64,000 nucleotides of DNA from Hysterangium stoloniferum (taxonomy: Eukaryota > Basidiomycota > Agaricomycetes > Hysterangiales > Hysterangiaceae): positions 372,001-436,000 of the forward strand of contig WHVD01000006.1 in the NCBI GenBank assembly GCA_015178975.1, in the 5' to 3' direction. The translations under genes and the position numbers were made by a program. Each line of letters opens with the position of its first letter. The first letter of the stretch is position 1. A model generated the notes under the pieces. The model searched no databases. It had not been told where the DNA came from and saw nothing but the letters and a program-made list of their open reading frames with translations. This document shows, one piece after another, positions 1-11,433 of the stretch.

Positions 1-73
1 CAAACTATAATGAAAAACAAGTGTCAGGGGCATTGCAAGCAGTACTACCATGAGTAGGGTACTGATAGCAGGA

Positions 74-717
74 TGTTACGACTGGAAAACCTGCCAGACT
101 CCGGGCACTAACTTATATGCACCCACACCCTACACACACCAATTATCAGTTTACTGGAATAACTGTCGGACTCTGACATCAGACCTCTCCATGCTTGACC
201 TTTGTTACTTTATGTATCAGTCACCAAAATACCTGCCAGAACCTGCTCCTGTCTATCCCTGTCCCATGTACCAGTCACTGGACTCCGCTCAGAAAACCCA
301 ACAGCTCTCTAACTGAGCCCCATTCCCATTATAGTCAAATGACCTGTCACAATTCGGACTCTGTTCCCGCCCCATTCCCATTATGGTTTAACTACCTGTC
401 ACAATTCAGACTCCGCTCTGCTCTGTTCTGTTCCTAACACCAAATCTGGTGTTTACTTATCTCATTTCATGTTTGCTAGTTTAGATTTCATTATTACTGG
501 ATTTGGTATGTTATACATTCCACAGCCTATATAGTCTGGCAGATGTTGTACATATGTACAATCCAGTCAGAAAATCAGCTTAGATTCTCCCCAGTAATCT
601 CAGTATATTTTCCACTCTATTCTCCTCTTTGAAACACACCACTCTTACTCATCGGAGCCCATGGGCTCTGACCCATCTATCACTTGACCTCCGATAAGCC
701 CTGCATGCAACTTAACA
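74..717 (+). mobile_element. Solo LTR, family A, internally deleted
   Basis: It starts TGTTACGACTGG and ends CTTAACA, the TG...CA borders of an LTR. It is flanked by the 5-bp direct repeat CAGGA (69-73 and 718-722), a target-site duplication. It is homologous to the LTR at 5605-6415 but lacks about 150 bp near the 3' end, between two CCTCC-like sites; the deletion removes the conserved 3' hairpin motif seen in the other LTRs. No internal element sequence adjoins it, so it is a solo LTR left by LTR-LTR recombination. Short open frames inside it are not genes. Confidence 0.85.
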
Positions 718-797
718 CAGGACCATGGAGGGCTATGAGACTAAAAACAGCTTGTGGGGGTCCAAAATGATGGGGATCCTAACACCATCTTTGAAAC

Positions 798-1008
798 TAA
801 GCTTGTGTAATTGATTATATGTATGTAGTATTTCTAAATATTTCCTGAGTTGTGAGGGTTAATACTACCTGTTAAACAGTTACACTACTCACTATCAAGA
901 GTGCATACAGTAAGTAGCACAACTTGTTCAACAGGTGGTATTAAGCCTCAAAACTCAGGGTATACTTAATATTTACATACAATACATGATATTAATTACA
1001 CAAGCTTA
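798..1008. repeat. Long imperfect palindrome (foldback/MITE-like)
   Basis: Two arms of roughly 95-100 bp are inverted copies of each other around a short loop near 893-903. The outer ends read TAAGCTTGTGTAATT on both strands (798-812 and the complement at 994-1008). The interior pair matches as CTGAGTTGTGAGGGTTAATACTACCTG-like arms with scattered mismatches. There is no open frame. A single RNA or strand would fold into one long hairpin, as in foldback or MITE elements. I see no clear longer target duplication. Confidence 0.65.
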
Positions 1009-1350
1009 TAGGCAAATATAGGAAGAACTGAATGAAGGGGAACCATTGCACTGATATTTTGCTAAATATTAAATAACATGTCATATCATATGGCAAAATA
1101 TATCTATATATGTATAGATCTATACTATACATATCAGACACACCCCAAATTTTTGTGTCTTAATTATATCCCTTTCTTGAGATGTAGCACAATTTGTCTG
1201 TGGGTCAAAAGCAGGGTTTCTTATTTTATCCACCTTAGGTGCTTGGAACATCTGTAACAAGCAGTCACATCTGGCAACAAATCAATTGACTGGTGAGTTG
1301 CACAATCTGTGTATAATCAATCACAAATATCCAATCTCATTACTACATTG

Positions 1351-2075
1351 TGTTACGACCGTGTCGCAACCCTATCGGTCCCAAGGTTATCGCCACTTAT
1401 CAACATTTTCAAGTCACCACTTCGGAAACCATTCGGCCCCGAAGCTGACGTATGTTTTCGTGATGATCAAACTCTGTTTACACCCACGTCAAATAACTTG
1501 TATTGTCTGGTTAAACTTTTGATACATCCCTTTTATTTGTTGATCCGTTCAATCCTATGTTTCACATATGTTTATCTATATTTGTAGTCATTGAACTATT
1601 TCCTTTTATCGTAATTCCGCCCTCAGTTATCATTGGCCTCCGAACTAATCATAAACTTCCCGTTCCTAGTCAAGCTTATTGTTAATACCGTTTTTCCGCC
1701 CTTCTCCCCATTAGTATTTTCTAGACGCCTGTTACTTGAATATGAACCCACTGTAGTTGTAGTTACTAGGCAATCAGAATATTGACTCAGAATACCCTCA
1801 TACGTCTGTAACAGTCTCATACTAAGAATCCCCCCATCCGCCTTCGCGTGCGCTCGCCCACTCCCAGCCCCGACCCCCTTGGCCCGACGCTTGACTTGTC
1901 CTTCGGTTCTGATCAGTATCTCGCCGAAAGGAACTCTTTAGGATTAGTCTTCGCCCGTCCAAAATCTAAGGACACCCTACGGACATTTGCGAGGGCACAG
2001 CACATAAGCTGAAGCCAAGTCCTTCCGATCGGTCCCTGTCGGCCACCGACAATAGTCAGTTTTCAGTTCTTAACA
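1351..2075 (+). mobile_element. Solo LTR, family B, copy 1 (725 bp)
   Basis: The borders are TGTTACGACC and CTTAACA. The flanks are the direct repeat CATTG (1346-1350 and 2076-2080), a 5-bp target duplication. It is the same length as, and clearly homologous to, 3280-4004 and 60506-61180. The conserved 3'-proximal hairpin motif lies at 1991-2019. There is no gag or pol next to it, so it is a solo LTR. Most differences from its sister copies are C/T or G/A changes at CpG. Confidence 0.9.
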
Positions 2076-2080
2076 CATTG

Positions 2081-3274
2081 CATTTGAATATGATAAACAA
2101 ATTGCAAAGAAATTCAGTCAACACATGAAAACTGCATCTTGAAGAATCATCAAAACACACTAACACACTGCTTCATCTTGTTAAGCTCAGGGCTTATGGG
2201 CAAGTATCCTGGGAAAACCCACAGACATTCCAGGAGCAGGTAGGACTTGGCTTCAGCTTATGTGCTATGCCCTCACATGATTGTCAAGTCCAATGTCATA
2301 CAGAGGGGTGTGGGAAACCTGGGGAGTCTGGGAATGTGTAAAGTACAGTAATAGAGTCAGGGAACCCAGGGGCTTTGAGAATACATTATGAGCCAAGATC
2401 AGGAAGCCTGGGGGCTCTGGAAACATGCTGATGCAGATGAAGAGAACTAGTAGGCCAAAGTGGGATTTCTTTTGAAATTTTGAACTCCACCTTGGGTACT
2501 CAGAACAGCTGTAATATTTGTGTCTGTTGGTCCCAAATCCCAGTCAACTGAGGGTATTTTTGAAAAATGGCAGCACAGTGCAGAGATATACCATTGGATA
2601 TGCAGGCTTGTTCTACCACCAGTCTGCAGAACCAAAATAAATAAATATTGTGCAAGTATTTCAGAAAAAGCAAACACCTTGGACTTTATGTTGTTCATGC
2701 CCCAAGCACCAAGCTGTAATTTCATCCATCATCTCCTATGTCATTATATATTGAAAGTGAGTCATGTGGTTGTAATCCACATGCAAACAAACTGCCTTCA
2801 GTGGCTCAATCCCTCTAGAAAGCTGATTAGAGCTGAGTCACAAGAAAAAGCAATGACATACTGTTTGCAATGTATGTTGCAAATGGAACTGGACAATGAG
2901 CATTAGAATCTTCCACAGAAGATTCAAATTCTACTCAACCTCTGCCTATTTGAATGTTTTTAAATGTGTTGTTTTTTAAAGCCTTTCTTCAGAAATTAGA
3001 TCCAGAACAAGAGATTTATAACACACTAGGAACTAAACCCAAAGGTCAACAGATAAGCAACTAGCAACTCCAGTCATGTATTGACAGGTGCAGCTTGGCT
3101 TCAACATATGTACATATCTGTTGTGCCCTTAGACAACTGTCCAGATACATTTTTTCAAGCTGAGTAGGAAAAAAAAGGTAGAAACAAGAATACAACACCC
3201 AGGGTAATGAAGAACTAAATCATGGCAGAAGCAAAGACTAAAATAATAAACATAACTGTATTGTTATAAACTAA
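2081..3274. other. Gene-free repeat-derived DNA
   Basis: I see no convincing gene here. A remnant of the shared LTR hairpin motif occurs in reverse orientation at 2246-2274, and a more degraded one at about 3093-3131, so parts of this stretch derive from minus-strand LTRs. A 128-codon open frame at 2520-2906 has no recognisable domain, no splice structure and low-complexity surroundings. Confidence 0.5.
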
Positions 3275-3279
3275 GACTC

Positions 3280-4004
3280 TGTTACAACCATGTCGCAACC
3301 CTATCGGTCCCGAGGTTATCGCCACTTATCAACGTTTTCAAGTCACCACTTCGGAAACCATTGGCCCCAAAGCTGACGTATGTTTTCGCGATGATCAAAC
3401 TCCATTTACGCCCACATCAAAATAACTCGTATTGTCTGGTTAAACTTTTGATACGTCCCTTTTATTATGTTGATCCGTTCAATCCTATGTTTCACCTATG
3501 TCTATCTATATTTGTAGTCCTTGAACTATTTCCTTTTATCGTAATTCCGCTCTCGGTTATCATTGGCCTCCGAACTAATCATAAACTTCCCGTTCCTAGT
3601 CAAGCTTATTGTTAATACCATTTTCCACCCTTCTCCCCGTTAGTATTTTCTAGATGCCTGTTACTTGTATATGAACCCGCTGTAGTTGTAGTTACTAGGC
3701 AATCAGAATATCGACTCAGAATACCCTCATACGTCTGTAACAGTCTCGTACTAAGAATCCCCCCTTCCACCTTCGTGTGCGCTCACCCACTCCCAACCCC
3801 GACCCCCTTGGCCCGACACTCGACTTGTCCTTCAGTCCCGATTGGTATCTCACCGAAAGGAACTCATTAGGATTAGTCTTCGCCCGTCCAAAATCTAAGA
3901 ACACCATACAGATATTTGCGAGGGTGCAGCACATAAGCTGAAGCCAAGTCCTTCCAATCGGTCCCTGTCGGCCACCGACATTAGTCAGTTTCCAGTTCTT
4001 AACA
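3280..4004 (+). mobile_element. Solo LTR, family B, copy 2 (725 bp)
   Basis: The borders are TGTTACAACC and CTTAACA. The direct repeat GACTC (3275-3279 and 4005-4009) is the target duplication. Its length is identical to copy 1. The hairpin motif is at 3920-3948. It is a solo LTR with no adjacent coding remnant. Confidence 0.9.
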
Positions 4005-4229
4005 GACTCAAGGAGGTCAGTATGTAAACAGTTGGCAATTCCAGTTGGCTTGAGACAAGTTGAGCATAGCTTCAATTTATCAATTGCACCCCCACACAAC
4101 TATTCAGGTGCTCCAATATGCATAGATCAAAATATAACACTTTGCTTCATTACTGGAGACTCCAGATACTAAGAGTTACAAAGTACTAAGTCATGGTGAG
4201 GCCAATGACTTAGAGGGTAGTTTTAGCAG

Positions 4230-4745
4230 TATAAAACAATACTCCAGGAGTCCAAAGATATTACTATGCAAGCCTGAAGGACAATAAAGAAACTTCAAAG
4301 TCAATATTCAAACTGAAGACAAGTAGTTTACAAAACAATGATTTATGCTAAAGAAATTAATATTAAAGAGGTGAGTGGAATGGGGAAGATGGAAATGGAA
4401 TGTATATACAGACAAAATGGGGGTTCAGAATATATGGGAGCCCTCAATGTGATGTGACAGCATAAACAGACTCATGTGGAAAGAATAGAACAGCGAAGGG
4501 GAATAGAACAACTGACTGACAAAAGGTTATACCAAAGTGAAAGGTTCTAAATCAATATTTGAACTGGAGAATAGTAGAATACAAGACCATCATTTATACT
4601 AAAAGATTCAATGACAGACAGATGAGTGATACAGGAGGGAAGTGGGTTCTGAGTATGAATGAGAATACATAGGGAGCTGGAATGTGCAGAAGCCCCTAAT
4701 ATGACATGGGAAGGGCAAACACAGCCACATGGGAAGATCAAAGTT
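4230..4745. repeat. Diverged tandem duplication
   Basis: Two blocks of about 250 bp (about 4290-4515 and 4545-4745) share an ordered series of words: CAATATT..AACTG, ACAA..CAT/GATTTAT.CTAAA, GA.GAGTG, GGGAAG, GGGAGC, then a GACATG/ACATGGGAA segment. The similarity is degenerate, so the duplication is old. There is no coding signal. The rest of 4010-5600 shows nothing I can name. Confidence 0.4.
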
Positions 4746-5604
4746 CAATGTGGAATAAAACATCTGATGATGGTATGGTCAGACCAAAATGGAAGGTAAT
4801 ACAAAAGTCATATGATCAAGTATTGAGGTGCAACTGACAAAGATGCCACAATCAGGGGGACCAATATCAGGATGTTGGATGAATAATGGTTGTAGAAGGA
4901 TGTTTGAAGTGCCTGAAATAATACCTATCATAATGGAACAAGGCTGTGGTTGATACAAATGTCTCATAGAGTGAAGATCATAGAGCTGGCATTCATCCCT
5001 TGAATAACAACTAATCTAACTCCAAAACAATTGTGATTTAAATTGTATTGTCAGTAGAGTCCAGGTCGGCTCAGGTAATATGACTATTAATAAGTTAGAG
5101 GTCAATCTCTGAAATAGTGAATTTGCTATCTACACACTCTTGTCTTCTCACATGTACAGTTTTATGTTGATGCTTCAAGAGGAACAAAATTGGGGAAGGA
5201 TAAAAATGCTATTTTAAGATAGATATGACTACTGATGTAGTATTTTTGGACAATATTATTGACCCATAAGAGTATTCAGGCCCAGTGTTAGGATCCCAGT
5301 CATTCAGCCCCCTGCAACCTTGTTTTACCCTCCTCACCCTCTGGGCCCCACTATTGGTATCCCCAACCATGGTGTCACTGCCTGCAGTGTCTTGATACTT
5401 GGTTCACTATAGTTTTCCCTTTTTGTCATCCCATCCCATCTCTGTCCTGACACTCTCCCATCACCTGTTCTACATGTAAATGATATTTGCCTCATACCCT
5501 TTAGAATACTTTTGTTACATCATATTTACTTCCAGTTTGTTCCCTACTCCTTCGCATACTTTCTTTGACCCATCACTACTTCTCAATTCCTTGATTGGAC
5601 CTCC

Positions 5605-6415
5605 TGTTACAACCAAATATCCCACTGGACTCTGGGCACTAACTTATATGCACCCGCACCCTACATGCACCAATTATCAGTTTACTGGAATACCTGCCGG
5701 ACTCCATATGTCAGACCTGTCCACACTTGACCTTCGTTACTTCATGTATCAGTCACCAGAATACCCACTGGACTCTGCCCCTGTCTATCTCCAACCCATG
5801 CACCAGTCACCAGACCCCACTTGGAAAGCCTGACAGCTCTCTAACTGAGCCCCATTCCCGTTATGGTCAAATGACCTGTCATGATTCAGACTCCACGACC
5901 ACCCCATTCCCATTATGGTTTTACAACCTGTCACAATTTGGACTCCGCTCCATTCCATTCCATTCCTAACACCAAGTTTGGTGTTTATTTATCTCATTTT
6001 ATGTTTGCTAGTTTAGTTTTCATTATTACTGGATTTGGTATGTTATTCATTCCACAGTCTATATAGTCTGGCAGATGTTGTACATACAATCCAGTCAGAA
6101 AATCAGCTTAGATTCTCCCCAGTAATCTTAGTATATTTTCTGCTCTATTCTCCTCTTTGAAACACACTGCTCTTACTCATCGGAGCCCACGGGCTCCGAC
6201 CCATCTATCACTCAACCTCCAACCTATTCATCTCAACTCCCCGACCTCTCAACCCATGAACCCCACCTGGACTCCCCAGGATTCCCATCCCCCATTTGAA
6301 ATTGGACAAGACAATCTCGTGAGGGTGCAGCCTATAAGCCGAAGCCAAGTCCTACTGGCTTTCCCATGGGTTTCTCCGGAAACCCTCCAATAAGCTCCAT
6401 GCACGACTCTTAGCA
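5605..6415 (+). mobile_element. Solo LTR, family A, full-length copy (811 bp)
   Basis: It starts TGTTACAACC and ends CTTAGCA (one change from CTTAACA). The direct repeat CCTCC (5600-5604 and 6416-6420) is the target duplication. It is homologous to 74-717 and retains the 3' segment missing there, including the hairpin motif at 6321-6349. No internal coding region adjoins it. Confidence 0.88.
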
Positions 6416-6420
6416 CCTCC

Positions 6421-7119
6421 ATTCATCCATAACACCTTAGTATAAAGTTCCTACCATGTATGCTACTATTCTTCAGTTGTAATATTGACTTAGATTACCC
6501 CCATTTGGTCTTCAGCCACCTTACTCCCTCCCTAATACCCTTGAAGGTGTCATCAGCAAGCCATGACTCTTTACACTATGACTCTTAGCATTTTGGCCCT
6601 CCAGTCAATTGATCCAAGTGTTATCTTTAGTCTTTATTGTACTATCCATTCTGTTTGAAATACCAGAGCACCCTAACAGTTTGTATGAGGGTGCAACACA
6701 TAAGTTGAAGCCAAGCTCCACCCATTTTATAGAATCGGACCTCCCAACTAGTATGATCTCTATTGACAGCCCTTCAACATAGAACCCTTTTACCCTTTTG
6801 CTTTGATATTAACACCCAGTTGCAAAGAGAGACTGACTTATTGTATGTCTTTTAGGTTCAAGAATTATAAATAATTAACAAAATTTGAATAAATTTCTGA
6901 GCTAGATCACATGCCCTGATAAATACTTAGAATTGTTGATACAGAGGAAAGTTGTAAGGGCATGTGGGGGGGCTTCCTCTTGTGAATATAAATCTCATTT
7001 GATGTAATCAGGGTTCATGTTTGTCAGTATCAGATTCTCAACATATCCCAATGGTTTGATTTGGCTGTTGGTTCACTTTTATAACCATTATATATAACGT
7101 TAATTATATTTATTATAGA
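6421..7119. other. Gene-free DNA with an LTR 3' fragment
   Basis: A plus-strand copy of the LTR hairpin motif sits at 6687-6715 without the rest of an LTR, so a further, mostly eroded LTR lay here. The remainder is A+T rich with no coding signal. Confidence 0.5.
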
Positions 7120-7191
7120 CACACTACCTCCACGCCCTCACACTACCTCCACGCCCTCACACTACCTCCACGCCCTCACGCTACCTCCCCT
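7120..7191. repeat. 19-bp tandem repeat, about 3.8 units
   Basis: Three perfect head-to-tail copies of CACACTACCTCCACGCCCT (7120-7138, 7139-7157, 7158-7176) are followed by a diverged partial fourth unit to 7191. It marks the border between the repeat-rich left end and the gene block. Confidence 0.9.
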
Positions 7192-7428
7192 GTCCAATTC
7201 TCATGGCCCGCCATAGACATATTATCTCACAAGGCACGACATGCTATCTCTGCTTCGAATCTAAATGTGTGGTATTTAGGAGAGGCAGGAACAAAGAGCC
7301 ATGTATACAAGAAATGTCTATAATGAAACAAAAATGTAGATGCAGACTGTGAGGGGATCGGGTTCCGAGAGACATAGTAGATGTCATAGCCAGGTTTAGG
7401 ATAGAAAGACTGAGGAACTAGTTCAGTT

Positions 7429-8931
7429 TTAAGAAACCCTACTTTTCGCTATTTCCTGTTCCCACGTAAACAAGGCCTGCATTCCCTCCGTGGAGCAAGT
7501 GCTACATGAAACGAGTTCAAGGAGCTGACGCAATATTTCCCCTTTGTACAGGGCCCGAACAAAGTCGGAAGACAATGCGCCAGCAGCCTACATAGGACAC
7601 TTCAGCCACCTAGAACGTGCGAAAGCTGAAAAAAACGCACTTACTTCTCGAAAAACATCTCTTAAGGTATCAGCTTCATCCTGCGTTGGCCAGCACTCTT
7701 TAGTCGGCATTAAACGAGTTTGTATTCCGTATTTAGGATCATAAGTGCCATCGTAACGTATGAAATCGGGATACGTTGCCCCTAAACAAGCAGGAAGAGA
7801 AGAATGTGACTGGGTGCGTATAAGCCCATATGATATTGACATGCGATCCATGGTTGTGAACGCACCTCCCAGTCGAGTATACCAGACACTGTCGCATCTT
7901 TGATCATGATGTTTCTGTTATTAAAATCAAGATGGACCAAAACAGGTATGAGCATAGCCGGGTCGTCTCGAGGAATCACGCTAATCGCTAAAGTGTGGAT
8001 TCTGTCAAAAAGGTCAGGAAGAGAAAAATCGTATAAAGTCTGGTCGTAAGGCTGTGCGAAGGCATGATCTAATTGACGGGTGATGTATCCGTGGGATGTG
8101 ATATTAGTGATAAATGAGGAAGAGAGGGAGGATGCAGTTACTGTTCTAGCGTAGCGCATTGCTCCACAGGCAACAAAGTAGTGTGTGGTAAGATGGACCC
8201 GATGACAGGGAGACCATCAGAGGTGAGCTTCTCCAAAGAACCAATGGACGGCAACCGCACGTTAAAAATTCCAACAGTGGACGTAGCGAGAGATTTCACA
8301 AATGTGATCTGCCAGTAGACGTTAACTGTCCATCTAAATTAATAAAGATAGTTATATATACCTTGTCGTCTGCGGAAAGCTTCGGCCAAGCCATCCACTG
8401 ATCCTCACCGTAAAGCCGATTCATGATCGTGAATGGCGCACCAACGGAATTATTGAGGGCCAAATCGCAAGCAAGTACACGTGGTGCAGGAACATGGGGA
8501 CTGACACGCTGCACAAGCTCAAGGACGGCTATTTCGCGTGACATTTTCTCCACAGCCCAACTGGATGATACAGGATCAGCCTTGAAGTTCCATTGAATTC
8601 TGGCAACTAGAGGAGGGCCTGTTCTCATCTCTAATTCGTACACCTTGGGGAGCACGGGTAAGCGACATTGGTTGAATTAACCCAATAACTTACAACGTTG
8701 AAAAAACCCCTCCCAAGTAGGACGGCGCGCACCACTTCCCCACCAAGTAAATTAGACACTGCCTCGCTAAGAGGCTGCATATCAATATCCTCCTGTTTGT
8801 ATCCAGGACGGAATGGGTTGTATTTCATTGGTGCCCTTGAGAATGGTACATAGAAGGGATGCGTCTGGTATGGATCAGTATATATCCAAGTAAAAAAATA
8901 ACACATTTACATTTGTGTCCGGTGGGGGCAT
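7429..8931 (-). CDS. APH-fold phosphotransferase (aminoglycoside/choline kinase-like), possibly frameshifted
   Basis: The protein belongs to the fungal APH phosphotransferase family, cytosolic kinases of unknown small substrates. A catalytic loop reads VHLDFNNRNIM (HxDxxxxN), followed by GILDWE, the metal-binding DWE. Upstream come a glycine-rich GGEVVRAVLLGRGFFNV and ARIQWN. Introns inferred: 8644-8693 (joining FFNV to VYELEM), about 8288-8362, and 7810-7865 (joining DWE to SHSSLPACLGATYPDF). A further GTAAGT...TAG intron near 7585-7650 leads to a last exon ending at 7429-7431. The start at 8931 assumes a first exon of 7 codons spliced to THPFYV; a start at 8828 is the alternative. Between about 8135 and 8215 I cannot join the SDGLPVIGS part to the TVTASSLSSS part without a frame change. 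Either a splice site escapes me or there is a real frameshift, which would make this a pseudogene. Confidence 0.7.
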
Positions 8932-9817
8932 TTTGGCACGGTCTCAAGCTTTGCAATGCTTGACACGTGAGAATTACAAGGGGCGGGGCACCCCACGACT
9001 TGATTCTGTGTAATATTTATGTCTAACTGAGAAACTTATGTTACAATGATTAACTTTTTTAATTATTTACAATTCTATACTTTTCCATAATTTTGAATTC
9101 ATCAAATTTAAAAGATGTAAGTCAGTCCCTCTTTGCAACATGGCCTGAATACTTACTCATGATCAATACTAACATCCCAATTATAACATCCTTAAACACT
9201 ACATTGGCAGTTATATTTCCCACTAACTTCTTACAGTGGCTTGATGCACCGGAAAATAGAACTGATACCGTTCAGAAACGAGACCCGAGGAAATGCAGCT
9301 GTGCATGTCAGCCAGGTGCTGTTGAACTCGTGCCAGTCTCAAGCTTCCAGCTTCTGCAGTTCATTTGAATGCGAACAGGACGATAACAACACATGACATG
9401 ATGAATAAGATACACAGAAGCTATCGGCATTTTAGTGGCGTGAGGAGTTTACTTTGGACCTGCCTTGCAATTCATGACGGCACAGACGCTTTATAATAGG
9501 CTGAGTCTGGTTGAATTCAACCAAAGATTAATCACAAAGACCTGCTTTTGACCATGTACGAAACCTCGGATATGACTATATCTGCGAGATTTTCGTACAG
9601 ACTTGACGTGGAGACTGTTCTTTGCGGCGTGCAATACCACAGGACTCGTAGATCGGTTATTACCAAACAGAGTACGGCAGGCACGGCAGCCAGATTTGCA
9701 CCATTGTCACGGTGCCTCGTCGACATCGTTCTTTGAGCTTTTCAAGTTACATTTCTTTCGCCGGTTCTCTCTCTTTGGCCGTATCTTTTTCTTGTATACC
9801 CTTTCACACTTTTGAAC
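8932..9817. other. Intergenic region
   Basis: The stretch is A+T rich around 9000-9120. No open frame here shows a domain or a splice pattern. The last 100 bases are pyrimidine-rich and precede the start codon at 9818, so they probably carry the core promoter of the NDK-like gene. Confidence 0.5.
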
Positions 9818-11433
9818 ATGGTGGATTCGCCCTCCAATGCTAACACATTTCCCACTCGCACCGTTGCAATCATCAAACCCCATGGTATGTCACATATTTG
9901 CGCTTTTCGGGCGAATATCTTACGGGACCCTAGCTTTGCCACATCGCCTTGACATCGAGCGTCGCATCACTGAGGCCGGATTTGAAATTGCGAAAGAGAG
10001 GCAGATGATGTTTCAGGAGAACGATCGGGATGTGGAGGATCTGTTTGGTGTCAGCAACGCGATTTCTCTTGCAGAGTAAGTGTTTTCATCATATCCGGAA
10101 CATAAAATCTTTATTTCCTGGCAGGGGCCCGTGCTGGGTATACGTGTTAGAGAGAAGACGCGCGGTTGAGGTCTTGAAAACCCTAATGGGCAGTGAAGAT
10201 CCGGGAACCGCACGATTGTCCAACGCGAATTCATTACGGGCAGTGTACGGAACATCCCTCGAAGACAATGCGATCTTCGGCTCACCAGATACAGCAACGG
10301 CAGAGCATCAGATATCCATTCTGTTTGCCAGCTCACCGCCGTTTAGAGCAACGGATCTTCCCGATTCTCCTCTATCTGACCGAACTGGCTCTCTGCGCTC
10401 TATATCATCCAGCGTGCTCGCCGCACTTGATCAAGAACACGGCGAGGAGGGCTACGTGCCGAATAGCCCTCCGTCTGTCTCTAGTAAGACAACATCCGTC
10501 GCAGGGAGATCGTCAAGAACAGGAAGCAGCTTCCGTGCCCGTCCAGTACCCAGTACGAACGCCGCGCCATCCATCAAGCCCCGTCTCTCTCGTGCAGCTG
10601 CTCTTCGCGCGGGTCTTGTGCAGCCCAATGTGTCTATCTGGCATGAAGGTCCTCGTCAAGCCCTGTCAAAGGAGGAACATGACCGCACATTTTCAAATGT
10701 ACCGGGCCATAAGCGGTCCGAGACTATTACGGTGGCGTCTACAGCACCACCTGTTGTCGCTCCTAGAATGACAAGGGCAGCCTCCTTGCGACAAGGCATC
10801 AAGGAAGTGTCACCTTCAAAACCGAGAGTCCGAAATGTTGAAGCGGAGCAAACGACTTTTGAGGGCGTTCCTGGCCATCGTCGCAGAGAGACACTCACGG
10901 TTGCTAGTGTGCAGCCTCCGACCGTTGCGCCGCGTATCAATCGCACTGCCGCTCTGCGGGCAGACAAGGACAAACCTCCTCCCAGCTCGTACATGTGTGA
11001 GTCAATCTCGGATTGCGTGAGAGGCACAGTGACGCTGACGTGCTTTTTCAACTGTGAAGTCCGGACACATTCAGCGGCGAAAACGCCGTCGGTCGCCTCT
11101 ACTCCGAGCATCTCACGCTCGACGTCGTCTCTGCAATTGGCCGCTACCGCGGCTAGTGGCCGTCCCAGCTCTGCTCTTGGGCCGCGCCCATCCTCCGTCA
11201 CGCCGTCGGCTAACAAGATCACGCGTGCCCCCTCCGTTGCGCGTGCGCCATCGGTTGTCCCTGCTCCTCCCAGACGCGCACCTTCTACCGCGCCGGTTGT
11301 TCCGCCTGCGTCCATCGGCAAACCATCGATTGAGCCTAGGCAGAACAAGAGTGCGCTTCTCCGCGCAAAGAAGCTGGAGGCTGCCGCTAAGGACAACAAT
11401 GGCAAAATCAACGGGCGGCCTGTCTTTGTCTAG
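9818..11433 (+). CDS. NDK-like pseudoenzyme with a long Ser/Pro-rich tail
   Basis: Exons 9818-9884, 9934-10075, 10125-10996 and 11060-11433 join to 484 codons plus stop. Residues about 13-100 form a nucleoside diphosphate kinase domain: TVAIIKPHALPHRLDIERRI, then GFEIAKERQMMF, WVYVLERRRAVE and SNANSLRAVYG. The family's phosphohistidine motif (N-x-x-H-G-S-D) reads NAIFGSPD, so the catalytic His is Phe, and the segment before the WVYVLER strand is short. By family logic it cannot transfer phosphate through a phosphohistidine and is probably a regulatory or scaffold protein. The remaining 380 residues are rich in Ser, Pro, Arg and Ala. They contain three related repeats with the core VPGHxRxET.TVAS..PP.VAPR..R.A.LR. 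The third intron is 63 nt and free of stops, so its retention would keep the frame. Confidence 0.85.

Noticed and set aside
2520-2906. 128-codon frame between two solo LTRs
   Set aside because: No recognisable motif, no introns, in repeat-derived DNA; too weak to call a gene.
4547-4967. Short minus-strand frames in the tandem duplication
   Set aside because: Composition follows the repeat and there is no coding signature.
10656-11411. 251-codon minus-strand frame opposite the NDK-like gene
   Set aside because: It is a shadow of a GC-rich, Ser/Pro-coding exon with no start context, domain or splice logic.
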